From NCBI RefSeq assembly GCF_900102525.1, contig NZ_FNBZ01000006.1, forward strand, positions 1-64,000: 64,000 nucleotides of DNA, given 5' to 3'. The stretch comes from Allobosea robiniae (GTDB taxonomy: Bacteria > Pseudomonadota > Alphaproteobacteria > Rhizobiales > Beijerinckiaceae). Under the pieces are notes generated by a model. That model was not told the DNA's origin. It searched no databases and saw only the letters and a program-made list of their open reading frames with translations. This document shows, in pieces, positions 50,929-60,682 of this stretch (position 1 is the first letter of the stretch; every line of letters begins with the position of its first letter). The translations under genes and the position numbers were made by a program.

Positions 50929-52242
50929 CTATAGCAGCCCCCTCTGCTTGATGGTCAGGTAGCGGTTGACGAGACCGACGGCGAGGCCGCGTGGCGGGAT
51001 CTCCAGGCAATGCACGCCCATCCGTGCCAGCCGCTCCAGCACGACGGCGCGCTCGCGCTGCAGGTCGCGGGCGACGACCGCCTCGGCCACCGGCCGGAAG
51101 CCGGCGGGCTCGGCATCGACGATATCGGCGAGCAGCGGGTCGCGCAGGGTGACGAAGATCACGGCATGGCGGTTGGCCATGCGCTGCAGGCTTTCGAGCA
51201 GCAGTCCGGCCGTCGTCGTGTCGATGAACTCGGTGAACAGCACCACCAGCGCCCGGCGCTTCAGGCGGCTGTTCAGCTCGGCGAGGCCGAGGGTGAAATT
51301 GGTCTCTTCGGCACGGTAGCCGAGCTGGCCGGACGCATTCTGGAGCCTGGCGAAGGCGTTTCGGCCGGGCGAAGGCTGGAGATATTGCCGGATGCGTGAA
51401 TCGAAGCCGAACGAGCCGACATGGTCGCCGCTGCGCAGCGCGACCCAGCCCAGCAGCAAGCCGGCATGGATGGCGTGATCGAGCCGCGGCAGGCCGTCGA
51501 TCGGCTCGGCCATCAGGTAGCCGGTGTCGAAGGCGAGCACGATCTGGTGGTTGCGCTCGATCCGGAATTCCTTCGACAGCAGCTTGAGATGCTTGGCCGA
51601 GTGCTTCCAGTCGATGAAGCGGTTGTCGAGCCCCTGGACATGGTCGCGCAGCGCCTCGAACTCGGTGCCTTCGCCCTTCTGGCGCTGGACCTTGATGCCG
51701 TCGATCGCATCGCGGCTGAAGAACTGCACGGCGGCCGAGGCGATGCCGCGGATATCGGGCACGACGTCGATCGTGAGCGCCTGCGGCCGACGCTGGCTCC
51801 GGCCGGCGAGACCGAGCGGCCCGCGCCAGCGCAGCCACAACGCCTCGATCGTGATCCGCCCGCGCCGGAGCGGACGCACCCGCAGCGTGACCGAACCCAC
51901 GGCTCCCGGCGGGACATCGAGCCGAGCTGGCTCGGGCGGCGCGGTGTCGCCGCTCTGCTCCGGCAGGACCTGGATCGACACCGCCCGCGACGCACCTTCG
52001 ATCGCGGCGCTGACGCTCAATTGCCCCTCGCTGCCGATATACAAGCGCGGCGGCGCATCGACTGTCAGCGAAAGCCGCGACGGCCGGGCACAGAGCAGGG
52101 CATCGAGCCCGATCAGCGCCAGCACGAACAGGCCGAGATCGAGCGCGATCGGCCAGAGCGTCTGGTCATGGATCATGAGGCCGATGGCGACCGGCACGGT
52201 CGCCCCGAAGAGCAGCACGGCGCGCGGGGTCGGCCTGATCAT
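50929..52242 (-). CDS. DUF58 (YeaD2-type) protein of the MoxR cluster
   Basis: A 437-residue DUF58 protein. Two N-terminal membrane helices ([15 protein letters not shown] and [15 protein letters not shown]) are followed by a beta-rich region and the DUF58 motif [32 protein letters not shown] vWA-like domain is suggested by [16 protein letters not shown] with [15 protein letters not shown]. Such proteins are constant partners of MoxR ATPases. It overlaps the MoxR gene by four bases. Confidence 0.85.
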   Translation of the reverse strand: MIRPTPRAVLLFGATVPVAIGLMIHDQTLWPIALDLGLFVLALIGLDALLCARPSRLSLTVDAPPRLYIGSEGQLSVSAAIEGASRAVSIQVLPEQSGDTAPPEPARLDVPPGAVGSVTLRVRPLRRGRITIEALWLRWRGPLGLAGRSQRRPQALTIDVVPDIRGIASAAVQFFSRDAIDGIKVQRQKGEGTEFEALRDHVQGLDNRFIDWKHSAKHLKLLSKEFRIERNHQIVLAFDTGYLMAEPIDGLPRLDHAIHAGLLLGWVALRSGDHVGSFGFDSRIRQYLQPSPGRNAFARLQNASGQLGYRAEETNFTLGLAELNSRLKRRALVVLFTEFIDTTTAGLLLESLQRMANRHAVIFVTLRDPLLADIVDAEPAGFRPVAEAVVARDLQRERAVVLERLARMGVHCLEIPPRGLAVGLVNRYLTIKQRGLL

Positions 52243-53195
52243 CGCGGCACGGCAACCTGATCGATCAGTTCCAGGATGACCTTGTCGCTGACCAGCCCGT
52301 CGATCTCGGCATTCGGCGCGAGCACGATCCGGTGCCGCAGCAGGGGCAAGGCGATGCCCTTGACGTCGTCGGGGATGACGAAGTCGCGCCCCTGCGTCGC
52401 GGCCCGCGCCCGGCTGGCCGAGGCCAGCATCGTCGCGGCGCGGGGCGAGGCGCCGGTCTCGATCGCCGGATGGCTGCGGGTCGCGCGGATCAGGTCGACG
52501 ATATAGCCGACCAGAGGCTCGCCGAGCGCGATCCCCCCGACCAGCGCCCGCGCCGCCAGCAGGTCCTGCTCAGAGACGATAGAGGCAAGGCCGAACTCCG
52601 CGAGCTTCGGCATGGCGGCGCGGTGCCCGTGCCGCGCGACAATGGCGAACTCCTCCTCGCGGCTCGGATAGGCGAGGTTGACCTTGAACAGGAAGCGGTC
52701 GAGCTGCGCCTCGGGCAGCGGATAGGTGCCCTGCTGCTCGATCGGGTTCTGCGTCGCCACCACCATGAAGGCCTCGCCCAGCGGATGGGTCGTGCCGTCG
52801 ATGGTGACGTTGCGCTCGTTCATCGCCTGCAGCAACGCGGCCTGCGTCTTGGGCGGTGTCCGGTTGATCTCGTCGGCGAGCAGGATGTCGGTGAAGATCG
52901 GGCCGCGCGTCAGGTTGAAGCTGCTGGTGCGGAAATCGAAGAGATTGGTGCCGAGCAGGTCACCCGGCATCATGTCCGGCGTGAACTGGATGCGCCCGAA
53001 GCGCAGCGACAACCCGGCGGCGAAGGATTGCGCCAGCAGGGTCTTGGCCGTGCCCGGCACGCCCTCCAGCAGCACATGCCCACCGCAGAGCAGGCTGACG
53101 AGCATCAGCTCGACGACCTCGTCCTGGCCGACGACGGCTTTGCGGATCTCGCCGCGAAGCGCTTCAGTGATCGTCGAGACGTCGCGGAGTTCCAT
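52239..53195 (-). CDS. MoxR-family AAA+ ATPase
   Basis: A 318-residue AAA+ protein. Walker A is GVPGTAKT at 45-52, Walker [24 protein letters not shown], sensor 1 [24 protein letters not shown], and a sensor-2 arginine in [11 protein letters not shown]. MoxR proteins act as chaperone-like remodelers, often with vWA/DUF58 partners such as the next gene. The open frame extends 54 codons upstream, but ATG 53195 gives the normal N-terminus and overlaps the DUF4350 gene by 32 bases. Confidence 0.9.
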   Translation of the reverse strand: MELRDVSTITEALRGEIRKAVVGQDEVVELMLVSLLCGGHVLLEGVPGTAKTLLAQSFAAGLSLRFGRIQFTPDMMPGDLLGTNLFDFRTSSFNLTRGPIFTDILLADEINRTPPKTQAALLQAMNERNVTIDGTTHPLGEAFMVVATQNPIEQQGTYPLPEAQLDRFLFKVNLAYPSREEEFAIVARHGHRAAMPKLAEFGLASIVSEQDLLAARALVGGIALGEPLVGYIVDLIRATRSHPAIETGASPRAATMLASASRARAATQGRDFVIPDDVKGIALPLLRHRIVLAPNAEIDGLVSDKVILELIDQVAVPR

Positions 53196-54399
53196 GCGGC
53201 AGATCCTTGCGCCAGTGATGGAGGGCCTGCGCGGCGGCAAGCAGCGAGGCGAGATTGCGGGGGCCGGCCGCAGGGCTGTCGCCCAGCCCTGAGAGGGGTT
53301 TCGGATCGATGCCGCGTGCCTCTGAAGCCCGCGCCAGCCATGCGGTAAGCGCGGCACCTTGGAGCCCGGCGGGAGCGCGCAAGGCCCGCGCCGCGTCCTG
53401 GAGCGTCATGGCGATATAGCGTTGCAGGATCGCGGCATGGTGCCCGGCATAGTCGACCAGCGCCGCGGCATTGCCGATCAAAGCATGCCGGCCGGCATCG
53501 AGCCGACGCGGTGCCGGCAGCGGCGCGCCGAAGCGCCCCATCGCGGCCCAGAGCAATAGCGCCACGGCAGCCAGGATTTGGACGAGCACGAGGTTAAGCG
53601 GGAATTCATAGAGGAACTTCAGCAGGTTCGGCGGCGATCTTCTGAAGCCGTGGATGGTCTCGTCGAAGACCAGCGTGCCGCTTCTGCCGTCCAGCAGGGC
53701 TGCGACGATGTCGCGTGCGAAGGTGGCGTTCCCGCCCTTGCCGATGCCGTGGTTCTCGATCGGGTCGGGATCGGCCAGCACGAGCGTCCGGCGGTTGCCC
53801 TGCCGCAATTCGCCGAGCAGGATGCCGTCCGGCGTCGAGATCAGCGGCGTGAGGTTGGAGCCCTTGATGAGCTGGAGCTCGCCCTGGACGGTCGGGTCCG
53901 CCGCTGGAATCGTCTTCTGGAAGGAGGCCGGCGGCTTGGCCCGGACGATATCGCCGCCGCTCACGGCAGCGCCGAGCACGGATTGGACTTGTAGCACCGG
54001 AGCCAGTTCCGCCTCGCCGATCCAGTCCTTGCGCCGCTCGCCCGGTTTCACGGTCCATTTCGGCAGGACGAGCAGGATGCGGCCGGCGATCCGGAGCTTG
54101 TTGCGATTCTCCTCGCCCGCGAGGCTCCCGGAGGGCTCGGCGAGGATGAGCACGCCGTTCTCGCCGACGGCGGCAAGCGGGCGGTCCTCGGCTTGCACCG
54201 TCTTGTGGCCGAGGCCATCGAGCAGATCGTGGAAGGCGAGATGCCCGACGGCGGAGCTGGAATAGCTGTTGGCGCCGGAGGCGAGGCCGCCCGCCTCGCG
54301 CCCGCCCATCCCCGTCAGCAGCAGAGATGCCGCGAAGAGTGCGAAGAGCGCGGCAGCGAGTGCGGCCAGGATACGCGGCTGGAAGGTTATTCCCCCCAT
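53164..54399 (-). CDS. DUF4350-type membrane protein of the MoxR cluster
   Basis: A 411-residue protein. An N-terminal membrane helix ([21 protein letters not shown]) is followed by a periplasmic-type region with [19 protein letters not shown] and LILAEP, then [46 protein letters not shown], the recognisable DUF4350 end with a second helix. A cytoplasmic helical tail follows. It lies between DUF4129 and MoxR, overlapping both. Confidence 0.8.
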   Translation of the reverse strand: MGGITFQPRILAALAAALFALFAASLLLTGMGGREAGGLASGANSYSSSAVGHLAFHDLLDGLGHKTVQAEDRPLAAVGENGVLILAEPSGSLAGEENRNKLRIAGRILLVLPKWTVKPGERRKDWIGEAELAPVLQVQSVLGAAVSGGDIVRAKPPASFQKTIPAADPTVQGELQLIKGSNLTPLISTPDGILLGELRQGNRRTLVLADPDPIENHGIGKGGNATFARDIVAALLDGRSGTLVFDETIHGFRRSPPNLLKFLYEFPLNLVLVQILAAVALLLWAAMGRFGAPLPAPRRLDAGRHALIGNAAALVDYAGHHAAILQRYIAMTLQDAARALRAPAGLQGAALTAWLARASEARGIDPKPLSGLGDSPAAGPRNLASLLAAAQALHHWRKDLPHGTPRRLDDH

Positions 54400-55052
54400 C
54401 AGGCCGGCCCTGTCGCAAGGGAGCGCCGCAGTGTCTCGAATTCCTGCCGGCAGCCGAGATAGTCCTCCTGCCCGGCGGGCCGCCCGCCGAAATAAGTCTG
54501 CTCGACCGATTGCACGATCGCGCCGAGCGCGCCGGTCCCGCTCTGTGGCAGGGCAACCCGGCGCAGGATCTCGCGGCTGGTCAGCGACACCGCGAAGCTG
54601 GTGCCGAGCCGCAACCGGATTTCGGCGAGGCTCTTCAGCAGCAGCACATGCATGGCTTCGCCATATTGCCCTCGTCTGGCGAGATCGTCCGCCTCGAGCT
54701 GTGCTTCCTCCATCCGGCCGGAGGGGTCGGAGAAGCCGGACATTGTCTCGGCCGCTTTGATCCGGCGCGAGCGGCTGAAGGCGGGCAGGCTGTCGCGCAG
54801 GGACCAGAGCGTCACGGCCACGCCGAGAATGACGGCGCCCCAGAGCAGGATGCGCAGTGTATCGGGCGAGAGGTCGAATTTCAGCCAGTCGAGCCAGCCC
54901 GGCTGGCGTGGCTCGGGCACCGGCATCGTCGCCTGGATATCGTGGCGGCGGATGGCCAGCCTGACGATCTCGCCCGCATCGCTGGCGGCCTGCGCCACGC
55001 CGCTCAGGGTGACGGCGCAGAATGCAACGAGCAGGAGAGGCAGTCGCTTCAC
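54399..55052 (-). CDS. DUF4129-type membrane protein, first gene of the MoxR cluster
   Basis: A 217-residue protein with a signal peptide (KRLPLLLVAFCAVTLSGVAQA), a periplasmic stretch, a single transmembrane helix (LRILLWGAVILGVAVTLWSL) and a C-terminal DUF4129 domain (ADDLARRGQYGEAMHVLLLKSLAEIRLRLG, TSREILRRV, YFGGRPAGQEDY). It overlaps the DUF4350 start by one base. As the first gene it sets the start of the cluster transcript. Confidence 0.8.
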   Translation of the reverse strand: MKRLPLLLVAFCAVTLSGVAQAASDAGEIVRLAIRRHDIQATMPVPEPRQPGWLDWLKFDLSPDTLRILLWGAVILGVAVTLWSLRDSLPAFSRSRRIKAAETMSGFSDPSGRMEEAQLEADDLARRGQYGEAMHVLLLKSLAEIRLRLGTSFAVSLTSREILRRVALPQSGTGALGAIVQSVEQTYFGGRPAGQEDYLGCRQEFETLRRSLATGPA

Positions 55053-55125
55053 AACCTTCGAATCCGTCGGCGGCCGAAGGGCACTATGGCGAAGAAACCG
55101 GCCGCGCCATAGCCGGAGAATGCAC

Positions 55126-55146
55126 GGCGGGGCGATATGCCCCGCC
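55126..55146. terminator. Hairpin after the amidohydrolase gene
   Basis: GGCGGGGC (55126-55133) and GCCCCGCC (55139-55146) form an 8-bp stem with a GATAT loop, 12 bases beyond the minus-strand stop at 55158. There is no T-run on that strand, so it is a weak terminator or a boundary hairpin between this operon and the MoxR cluster. Confidence 0.45.
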
Positions 55147-55157
55147 GGCCTATGCGA

Positions 55158-56393
55158 TCAGTTCAGGCTGGCGCGCTTCATGAAGGCGCCGGCCTTCATG
55201 ATCAGCGGGATATGCCGGCCCTGGCGGGTCAGCAGCGAGAGGTCCTTCAGCGGGTCGCCGTCGACGACGATCAGGTCGGCATGGGCGCCGGCCGCGACCG
55301 TGCCGATCAGGCCTTCCATCTTCAGGAGCTTGGCCGCGATATGGGTCGCCGAGGCGATGACCTCATGGGCCGGCAGGGCGCGGCCGCGGATCACGAACTC
55401 CTCCGACTGGTACTTGTGCATCTCGCCGAGCAGGTCGCTGCCATAGGCCATGGTCAGGCCGGCCTTCTTCATGATCGCGAGCGATTCCATGCCGGCCGAA
55501 CGCACGACATCGACCTTGGCGACCGAATCCGGCGGGAAGCCGAGCTTCGGCCCGTCCGAGACCAGCTTGTCATAGGTCACCAGCGTCGGCACCGCGACGG
55601 CGCCCTTGGCTGCAGCGAGCTTCGCCGTCTCGGCCTTGATCAGGTTGCAATGCTCCAGCGAATGCACGCCGGCCTCGACGCAGCGGCGGATGGCGTCGTC
55701 GGTATAGACATGGGCCGAGACATAGGTGCCGGCCATCCGGGCTTCCTCGACCACGGCCTCCAGCTCGCTCACCGAGAAGCCGAGGAAATGGATCGGGTCG
55801 GTCGGCGAGGCGCAGCCGCCATTGGCCATGATCTTGATGAAGTCGGCGCCACCCTTCAATTCCTCGCGCGCCGCGCGGCGGACTTTGTCGACACCGTCGC
55901 AGATGCGGCCGAGCGCGCCGAGGCGATGGCGTTCGATCACGCTCGGGCGGTCGTCATAGCGGCCGCGGAAATCGGCATGGCCGCCGGTCTGGCTGAGCGC
56001 CTTGCCGGAGATGACGAGGCGCGGCGTCGGGAAATCGCCTTCCTCCGTCGCCTGCTTCAGGCCGAAATCGGCACCCCCGACATCGCGCACCGTGGTGAAG
56101 CCGCGCATCAGCATCGCCCGCATGATCCCGAAGGAGCGGGCGGTGACCAGCGAATCCGGCAGGCGGGAATTCGCGCCGAGATCGGCGAGGCAGGCGATGA
56201 CATGGACATGGGCGTCGATCAGGCCGGGCATCAAGGTCTTGCCCTTGAGGTCGACGACCTTGGCCTTGGCCGAGGTCACCGACTTGCCGACCTCGCGGAT
56301 GGTGCCGCCCTCGACGAGGACGCTGACGGGCGCGCCGGCCTCCGGCGCCGAGCCGTCGACGATGCGGGCATTGGTGAAGAGGGTGGAAGCCAC
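55158..56393 (-). CDS. Metal-dependent amidohydrolase
   Basis: A 411-residue amidohydrolase-superfamily enzyme. The first metal motif is GLIDAHVHV, the metal-bridging lysine is likely in FIKIMANGGCAS, further histidines are in SAHVYTDDA and SLEHC, and the terminal aspartate is in MAYGSDLLGEMH. It resembles imidazolonepropionase- and Pro-Xaa-dipeptidase-like members. The last gene of the Liv-type operon, it probably acts on the imported compound or a product of it. Confidence 0.85.
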   Translation of the reverse strand: MASTLFTNARIVDGSAPEAGAPVSVLVEGGTIREVGKSVTSAKAKVVDLKGKTLMPGLIDAHVHVIACLADLGANSRLPDSLVTARSFGIMRAMLMRGFTTVRDVGGADFGLKQATEEGDFPTPRLVISGKALSQTGGHADFRGRYDDRPSVIERHRLGALGRICDGVDKVRRAAREELKGGADFIKIMANGGCASPTDPIHFLGFSVSELEAVVEEARMAGTYVSAHVYTDDAIRRCVEAGVHSLEHCNLIKAETAKLAAAKGAVAVPTLVTYDKLVSDGPKLGFPPDSVAKVDVVRSAGMESLAIMKKAGLTMAYGSDLLGEMHKYQSEEFVIRGRALPAHEVIASATHIAAKLLKMEGLIGTVAAGAHADLIVVDGDPLKDLSLLTRQGRHIPLIMKAGAFMKRASLN

Positions 56394-56428
56394 GGGCTTG
56401 TTCCTTCGAAACGGCTAAAGGGAGGAGA

Positions 56429-56917
56429 TCAGGCGGCCTTGTTGGCGGCACGCGCGGCGAGGAAGCCGGGTACCAGCAGCGGCGCCAGCCGCTCGACCGG
56501 CGCGACATGCTCTTCGCGGTAATGGTGCTCGGGGGCGAGCAGGTTGATCGTGCCGACCACCTTCCCGTCATAGATCGCGGGGATGTTGATGACGGAGCCG
56601 AGCCCCATGCTTTCGATCAGTTCATGATCGAAGAAGGCCCAGCGGATGCCGGCCTTGTCCTTGCCGAGATAGGGCTGGCGGCCGTCCAGCACATGCTTGC
56701 CCCAGGGCGTCGGGCCCATCGTCTTGCGGCCGGAGACCGGGTACTCGGTCGGCCGGTTGGAATAGATGCGCGCGACCTCCTGCCCGTCGACATAGAGCAG
56801 CGTGAACAGCTCGTGGCCGACGAGGCGGCGGGTGATGTCCTCGAAGGCCTTGAAGACCGTATCGGGCTGGCCGGGCTCCTTGATGAGCGCGGAGAGGGTG
56901 GCGAGATCGTCGGACAT
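56429..56917 (-). CDS. GAF-domain protein in the Liv-type operon
   Basis: A 162-residue protein made almost entirely of one GAF-type domain (FEDITRRLVGHELFTLLYVDGQEVARIYSNRPTEYPVSG, then GSVINIPAIYDGKVVGTINLLAPEHHYREEH). No kinase, cyclase or DNA-binding part is attached. The same small protein type is found in ABC/amidohydrolase operons and may bind a ligand or act as a small enzyme. It lies between livM and the amidohydrolase gene. Confidence 0.7.
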   Translation of the reverse strand: MSDDLATLSALIKEPGQPDTVFKAFEDITRRLVGHELFTLLYVDGQEVARIYSNRPTEYPVSGRKTMGPTPWGKHVLDGRQPYLGKDKAGIRWAFFDHELIESMGLGSVINIPAIYDGKVVGTINLLAPEHHYREEHVAPVERLAPLLVPGFLAARAANKAA

Positions 56918-56935
56918 GGGCAGGCCTTCTTTGCT

Positions 56936-57847
56936 TCAGGCGGTCGTCGGGGGAACCGGCGCCTTCGGGATGCGCTCGGGCAGGATGCCCTGCGGCTTGA
57001 GGTGCAGGACGAGGATGAGGGCGATGCCGATCAGCATCTCGCGCGTGGCGGCGAGCTGGACCGGCTGGAGGCCGGGCACCCATTCGGTGATGAAGCGCGT
57101 CGCCTCCAGGAAGATCACGACCAGATAGGCGCCGAGCACGGCGCCGCTCGGCCGTCCCACACCGCCGGCGGTGACGGCGAGGAAGATGTAGATCGTGATC
57201 AGCGGCTGGAAATGGTCCGGCGAGACATAGGACTGGAAATGCGCATAGAGCGCGCCCGCCAGCGCCGCGATCGCCGCCGAGAGCGCGAAGGCCTGGAGCT
57301 TGAAGCGTAAGACCGGTTTGCCGGCGAACGCCGCGAGCTGCTGGTCCTCGCGGATCGCCTTCAAGGCGCGGCCATAGGGCGAGGCATCGAGGCGGCGCAG
57401 CAGCGCCCAGACGATCACCAGCACCAGCGTGGCGAGGCCGAGATAGAACCAGGCGAAGTTCTGCGTGCCGAGCTCGGCCTTGAGCGGCGCCTTGATTCCG
57501 GAGATGCCGTCCGAACCATTGGTCAGCCAGCGCTCGTTGAGCGCGACGAGGCGGATCACCTCGGCGAAACCGAGCGTCACGATGGCGAGATAGTCGTCAC
57601 GCAAGCGTAGCGTCGCGAAGGTGACGACGAGGCCGACCGCCGCGCCCACCACGAGCGCCGCGCCCCAGCCGATCAGCACCGGCGCGCCGGCACCGGTCGC
57701 CAGAGCCGAGGCATAGGCGCCGACGGCGAAGAAGCCAGCGAGGCCGAGATTGACGAGGCCGGCGCTGCCCCAGATCAGGTTCAGGCTGAGCGCGAGCAGG
57801 CCGTAGATGGCGCAGAGCGTCAGGGTGAAGATCAGATAGGACAGCAT
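56936..57847 (-). CDS. livM: Branched-chain-type ABC transporter, permease LivM
   Basis: A 303-residue LivM-type permease. Many helices with the family marks LNLIWGSAGLVNLGLAGFFAVGAYASAL, RLRDDYLAIVTLGFAEVIRLV and AGALYAHFQSYVSPDHF. The EAA-like region is ASPYGRALKAIREDQQLAAFAGKP. The start overlaps the LivH stop by one base. The Liv class carries branched-chain amino acids, but also urea, amides and aromatic acids; the downstream amidohydrolase points to the last groups. Confidence 0.87.
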   Translation of the reverse strand: MLSYLIFTLTLCAIYGLLALSLNLIWGSAGLVNLGLAGFFAVGAYASALATGAGAPVLIGWGAALVVGAAVGLVVTFATLRLRDDYLAIVTLGFAEVIRLVALNERWLTNGSDGISGIKAPLKAELGTQNFAWFYLGLATLVLVIVWALLRRLDASPYGRALKAIREDQQLAAFAGKPVLRFKLQAFALSAAIAALAGALYAHFQSYVSPDHFQPLITIYIFLAVTAGGVGRPSGAVLGAYLVVIFLEATRFITEWVPGLQPVQLAATREMLIGIALILVLHLKPQGILPERIPKAPVPPTTA

Positions 57848-58710
57848 CAGGCGGCCCTTTCCCCGAGGAGGCCGCGCGGCCGGAAGGTCAGCATCAGCAG
57901 GATCGCGACGAAGCCGACGCCGGTGCGGTAGGTCGCGGGCACGACGAGCAGCGCAAGCTCCTCCGCGATGCCGAGCATCAGCGCGCCGGCGACCGCGCCG
58001 GGGATCGAGCCCAGACCGCCGAGCACGGCGGCGGCGAAGACCGAGAGCAGCACGCGATAACCGGTGAGCGGGTCGATCGAGGTGTCCAATCCGATCAGCA
58101 CGCCGCCGACGCCGGTCAGGCCAGCGCCGAGAAAGAGCGTGACGATCGCGATCTTCGCGGGGTCGATGCCCTTGAGCCGGGCGAGGTCGGGATTGTCGGC
58201 GACGGCGCGCATCGCCTTGCCGAAGCGGGTATAGCGCAGGAACAGGAACATCGCCGCCATGATCGCGACGGCGAGCAGCAGGCTCTGGAGCTGCTGCGGG
58301 CCGATGCGCAGGTCGCCGAAGCGCATGTCGCGCGCGATCGGCAGGTCATAGCCGCGCATCTCGTTGCCGAAGATGAAGCGGACGATGTTCTCCAGCACGA
58401 GATTGAGCGCGATCGAGGCGATGGCCACGATCAGCGCGCCGTTGCCGCGCAGGCGCTTCAGCGAGGTTTCCTCGGCGACGACCCCGACGAAACCGGTCAC
58501 CGCGAAGGCGACGAGGAGCGCGGCCGGTATCGGCAGCCCCATCGCGACATTCGCCCACCAGGCGGCAAAGGCGCCGATGGTGGCATAGGCCGCGATGGCG
58601 AAGTTCGGATAGCGCAGCACCGCGAAGATGGCGGAGAAGCCGATGGCCGGGACGGCGATCAGCGTCCCGGTCATCACCCCGTTGATGAGCGCCTGCAGGA
58701 GCTGGCTCAC
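57847..58710 (-). CDS. livH: Branched-chain-type ABC transporter, permease LivH
   Basis: A 287-residue LivH-type permease. It begins with a GTG at 58710 (VSQLLQALINGVMTGTLIAVPAIGFSAIFAVLRYPNFA), overlapping the binder's stop as GTGA. The EAA-like loop is TRFGKAMRAVADNPDLARLKGID, and the C-terminal AAVLGGLGSIPGAVAGALMLGIAEEL is characteristic. An upstream in-frame start exists but would lie within the binding-protein gene. Confidence 0.87.
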   Translation of the reverse strand: MSQLLQALINGVMTGTLIAVPAIGFSAIFAVLRYPNFAIAAYATIGAFAAWWANVAMGLPIPAALLVAFAVTGFVGVVAEETSLKRLRGNGALIVAIASIALNLVLENIVRFIFGNEMRGYDLPIARDMRFGDLRIGPQQLQSLLLAVAIMAAMFLFLRYTRFGKAMRAVADNPDLARLKGIDPAKIAIVTLFLGAGLTGVGGVLIGLDTSIDPLTGYRVLLSVFAAAVLGGLGSIPGAVAGALMLGIAEELALLVVPATYRTGVGFVAILLMLTFRPRGLLGERAA

Positions 58711-59912
58711 GCGATCTTCACCAGCGCCAGCTTGCCGCCTTGAACCTGCTCGTAGCGGAACTGGCAATCGGCGATGTCGCCGGTCTCGGTGAAGTCGCAG
58801 GGGCCGCTGGCGCCGTCGTAATCGACCGGCTGCTTGGCGGCGATCGCCTTGAGCCCGTCGATGGCGTTGTCGACCTTGGCTCCGCCCTGCGCCTGGCTGA
58901 CCTTGCGGACCGCATCCTTGATCGCGGTGCCCGACGTGTCGCCGGCGATGGCGATCGCCATCAGGATCAGGTTGATCTGGTCGTAGACCTGGGTGGTGTA
59001 GGGATCGGGCGAGGCGACGCCGATCATCTTGACCAGCCTTGCATAGGCCTTGGATCCCTCGGCCGGCGAGGGCGCGATGGTGAAGGTCTTGTCGACCACC
59101 TCGGCCGGCACACTCTCGACCAGCTTCTGGTTGACCGCATAGCCGAAGGCGACCTTCAGCCCCGTATAGCCGGCGCGATAGGCGTCCTTCAGCATGACGG
59201 CGGTATCGGGCGTGTAGCCGCCGAAGATGATCGCGTCGGGCTTGAAGCGCAGCACCTCGTCGACCTCGCTGCGATAGGCCGGCTTCTTGTCGTCATAGAT
59301 CAGCGAGCCGGTCTCGCCGCCGGCCTTCTTCACGGCCTCGGTGATGTTGTCGAACTGGCTCTTGGCGAAGGGCGTCTGCGGCGAGAGGAAGAAGACGCGC
59401 TTGGCCTTCTCTGCGATGCAGAACTCGCCGAACTTGCGGCCCTGCAGCGTCGTGTTCGGCTGGGTGCGGATCAGGTAGCCCTGATGCGGCAGCTGCGTGA
59501 TCGAATCGGCGCCGGAGACAGTCGCGAGGAAGGTCTTCGATTCCCAGCACAGCGGGGCCACGGCGGTGGTGACCGCGGAGGACCAGGTGCCGAGGATGGC
59601 CGAGACCTTATCGACATCGATCAGCTTGCGGGCGGCGCGCACGCCGGCTTCCGGGCTGGTCTGGTCGTCTTCCGAGATCAGCTCGACCTTGCGGCCGAGC
59701 ACGCCGCCTGCGGCATTGACCTCGTCGACGACGGCCTTGACCGCCTTGACCATGACCGGGCCATAGGGACCGCCGGCGCCGGTGAGCGGCGTCAGCGTGC
59801 CGATTTTGATCGGGGCGCCCTGCGCGAGCGCGCGGCCGGGCAGGGCGGAGAGGCCGGCAAGTGCGGCGGCGCCAGCCAGAAGCGTGCGGCGGTCGGTCGT
59901 GAAAGCGGTCAT
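58707..59912 (-). CDS. Liv-type ABC transporter, periplasmic binding protein
   Basis: A 401-residue Peripla_BP_6 protein. The N-terminus DRRTLLAGAAALAGLSALPGRALA is a twin-arginine-like signal. The mature part has IKIGTLTPLTGAGGPYGPVMVKAVKAVVDEVNAAGG, VELISEDDQTSPEAGVRAARKLID and YDQINLILMAIAIAGDTSG. It is longer than LivJ/LivK and resembles the amide/urea/aromatic-binding group. Third of the operon and coupled to livH by a four-base overlap. Confidence 0.87.
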   Translation of the reverse strand: MTAFTTDRRTLLAGAAALAGLSALPGRALAQGAPIKIGTLTPLTGAGGPYGPVMVKAVKAVVDEVNAAGGVLGRKVELISEDDQTSPEAGVRAARKLIDVDKVSAILGTWSSAVTTAVAPLCWESKTFLATVSGADSITQLPHQGYLIRTQPNTTLQGRKFGEFCIAEKAKRVFFLSPQTPFAKSQFDNITEAVKKAGGETGSLIYDDKKPAYRSEVDEVLRFKPDAIIFGGYTPDTAVMLKDAYRAGYTGLKVAFGYAVNQKLVESVPAEVVDKTFTIAPSPAEGSKAYARLVKMIGVASPDPYTTQVYDQINLILMAIAIAGDTSGTAIKDAVRKVSQAQGGAKVDNAIDGLKAIAAKQPVDYDGASGPCDFTETGDIADCQFRYEQVQGGKLALVKIA

Positions 59913-59959
59913 GATGTTCCCCTGTTGTCTTGTTGGTTTGATGTCGTGTCGGCGTCGTC

Positions 59960-60682
59960 CTAGCCGCCGAGGAAGAGCCGGCGGATTTCGGGATCGGTGG
60001 CGAGCGCGGGGCCCGCGCCCTCGCGGCTGTTGCGGCCGGAGACCAGCACATAGCCGCGCGTCGAGATCTGCAGAGCTTCGAGCGCATGCTGCTCGACCAT
60101 CAGGATGGGCAGGCCGCCCTTGTTGAGGGCGACGATCGCGTCGAACAATTCATCCGCCGCCTTGGGCGAGAGCCCGGCCGTCGGCTCGTCGAGCAGGAGC
60201 AGGGCAGGGGCGTTCATCAGCCCCATCGCCATGGCGAGGATCTGGCGCTGGCCGCCCGAGAGCGTGCGCGCCAGCGCCTTGCGCTTCTCCGCCAGCATCG
60301 GATAGCGCGCATAGAGCTCCTCAGCGCGCGCGCCGACCTTGCCCGGCTCCTGGAAGCCGCTGATCTCGAGATTCTCGGCGACCGTCATTGCGCCGAACAC
60401 GTTGCGCTCCTGCGGCACGAAGCCGATGCCGGCCTTGGCCCGCCCGAGCGCGTTCTCGCGGGTGACGTCGCCGCCCTTGAGCCGGATGGTGCCATCGCGC
60501 GCCTGGACCAGACCGGCGATCGTCTTGAGCAATGTCGACTTGCCGGCGCCGTTCGGGCCGATGATCGAGACGATCTCGCCGGGTGCCACCTTGAGAGAAG
60601 TGCCCTTCAGGATCTGCTCGGCCGCGCCATAGCCTGCGACGACACCGTCGACGGTGAGCAACTCACCCTGTGCCGCGCTCAA
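59960..60682 (-). CDS. livF: Branched-chain-type ABC transporter, ATPase LivF
   Basis: A 240-residue LivF-type ATPase. Walker A is GPNGAGKSTLLKTIAGL, the Q-loop is FVPQERNVFGAMTVAENL, the signature is LSGGQRQILAMAMGLM, Walker B is LLLLDEPTAGLSPKAAD and the switch is MVEQHALEAL. It overlaps the LivG stop by four bases. Together with LivG it drives the LivHM channel. Confidence 0.9.
   Translation of the reverse strand: MSAAQGELLTVDGVVAGYGAAEQILKGTSLKVAPGEIVSIIGPNGAGKSTLLKTIAGLVQARDGTIRLKGGDVTRENALGRAKAGIGFVPQERNVFGAMTVAENLEISGFQEPGKVGARAEELYARYPMLAEKRKALARTLSGGQRQILAMAMGLMNAPALLLLDEPTAGLSPKAADELFDAIVALNKGGLPILMVEQHALEALQISTRGYVLVSGRNSREGAGPALATDPEIRRLFLGG

Noticed and set aside
48985..55052. 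The MoxR cluster as a new defence or phage-related system.
   Set aside because: The gene set is widely conserved in bacterial chromosomes, and no nuclease, toxin or mobile gene is present.
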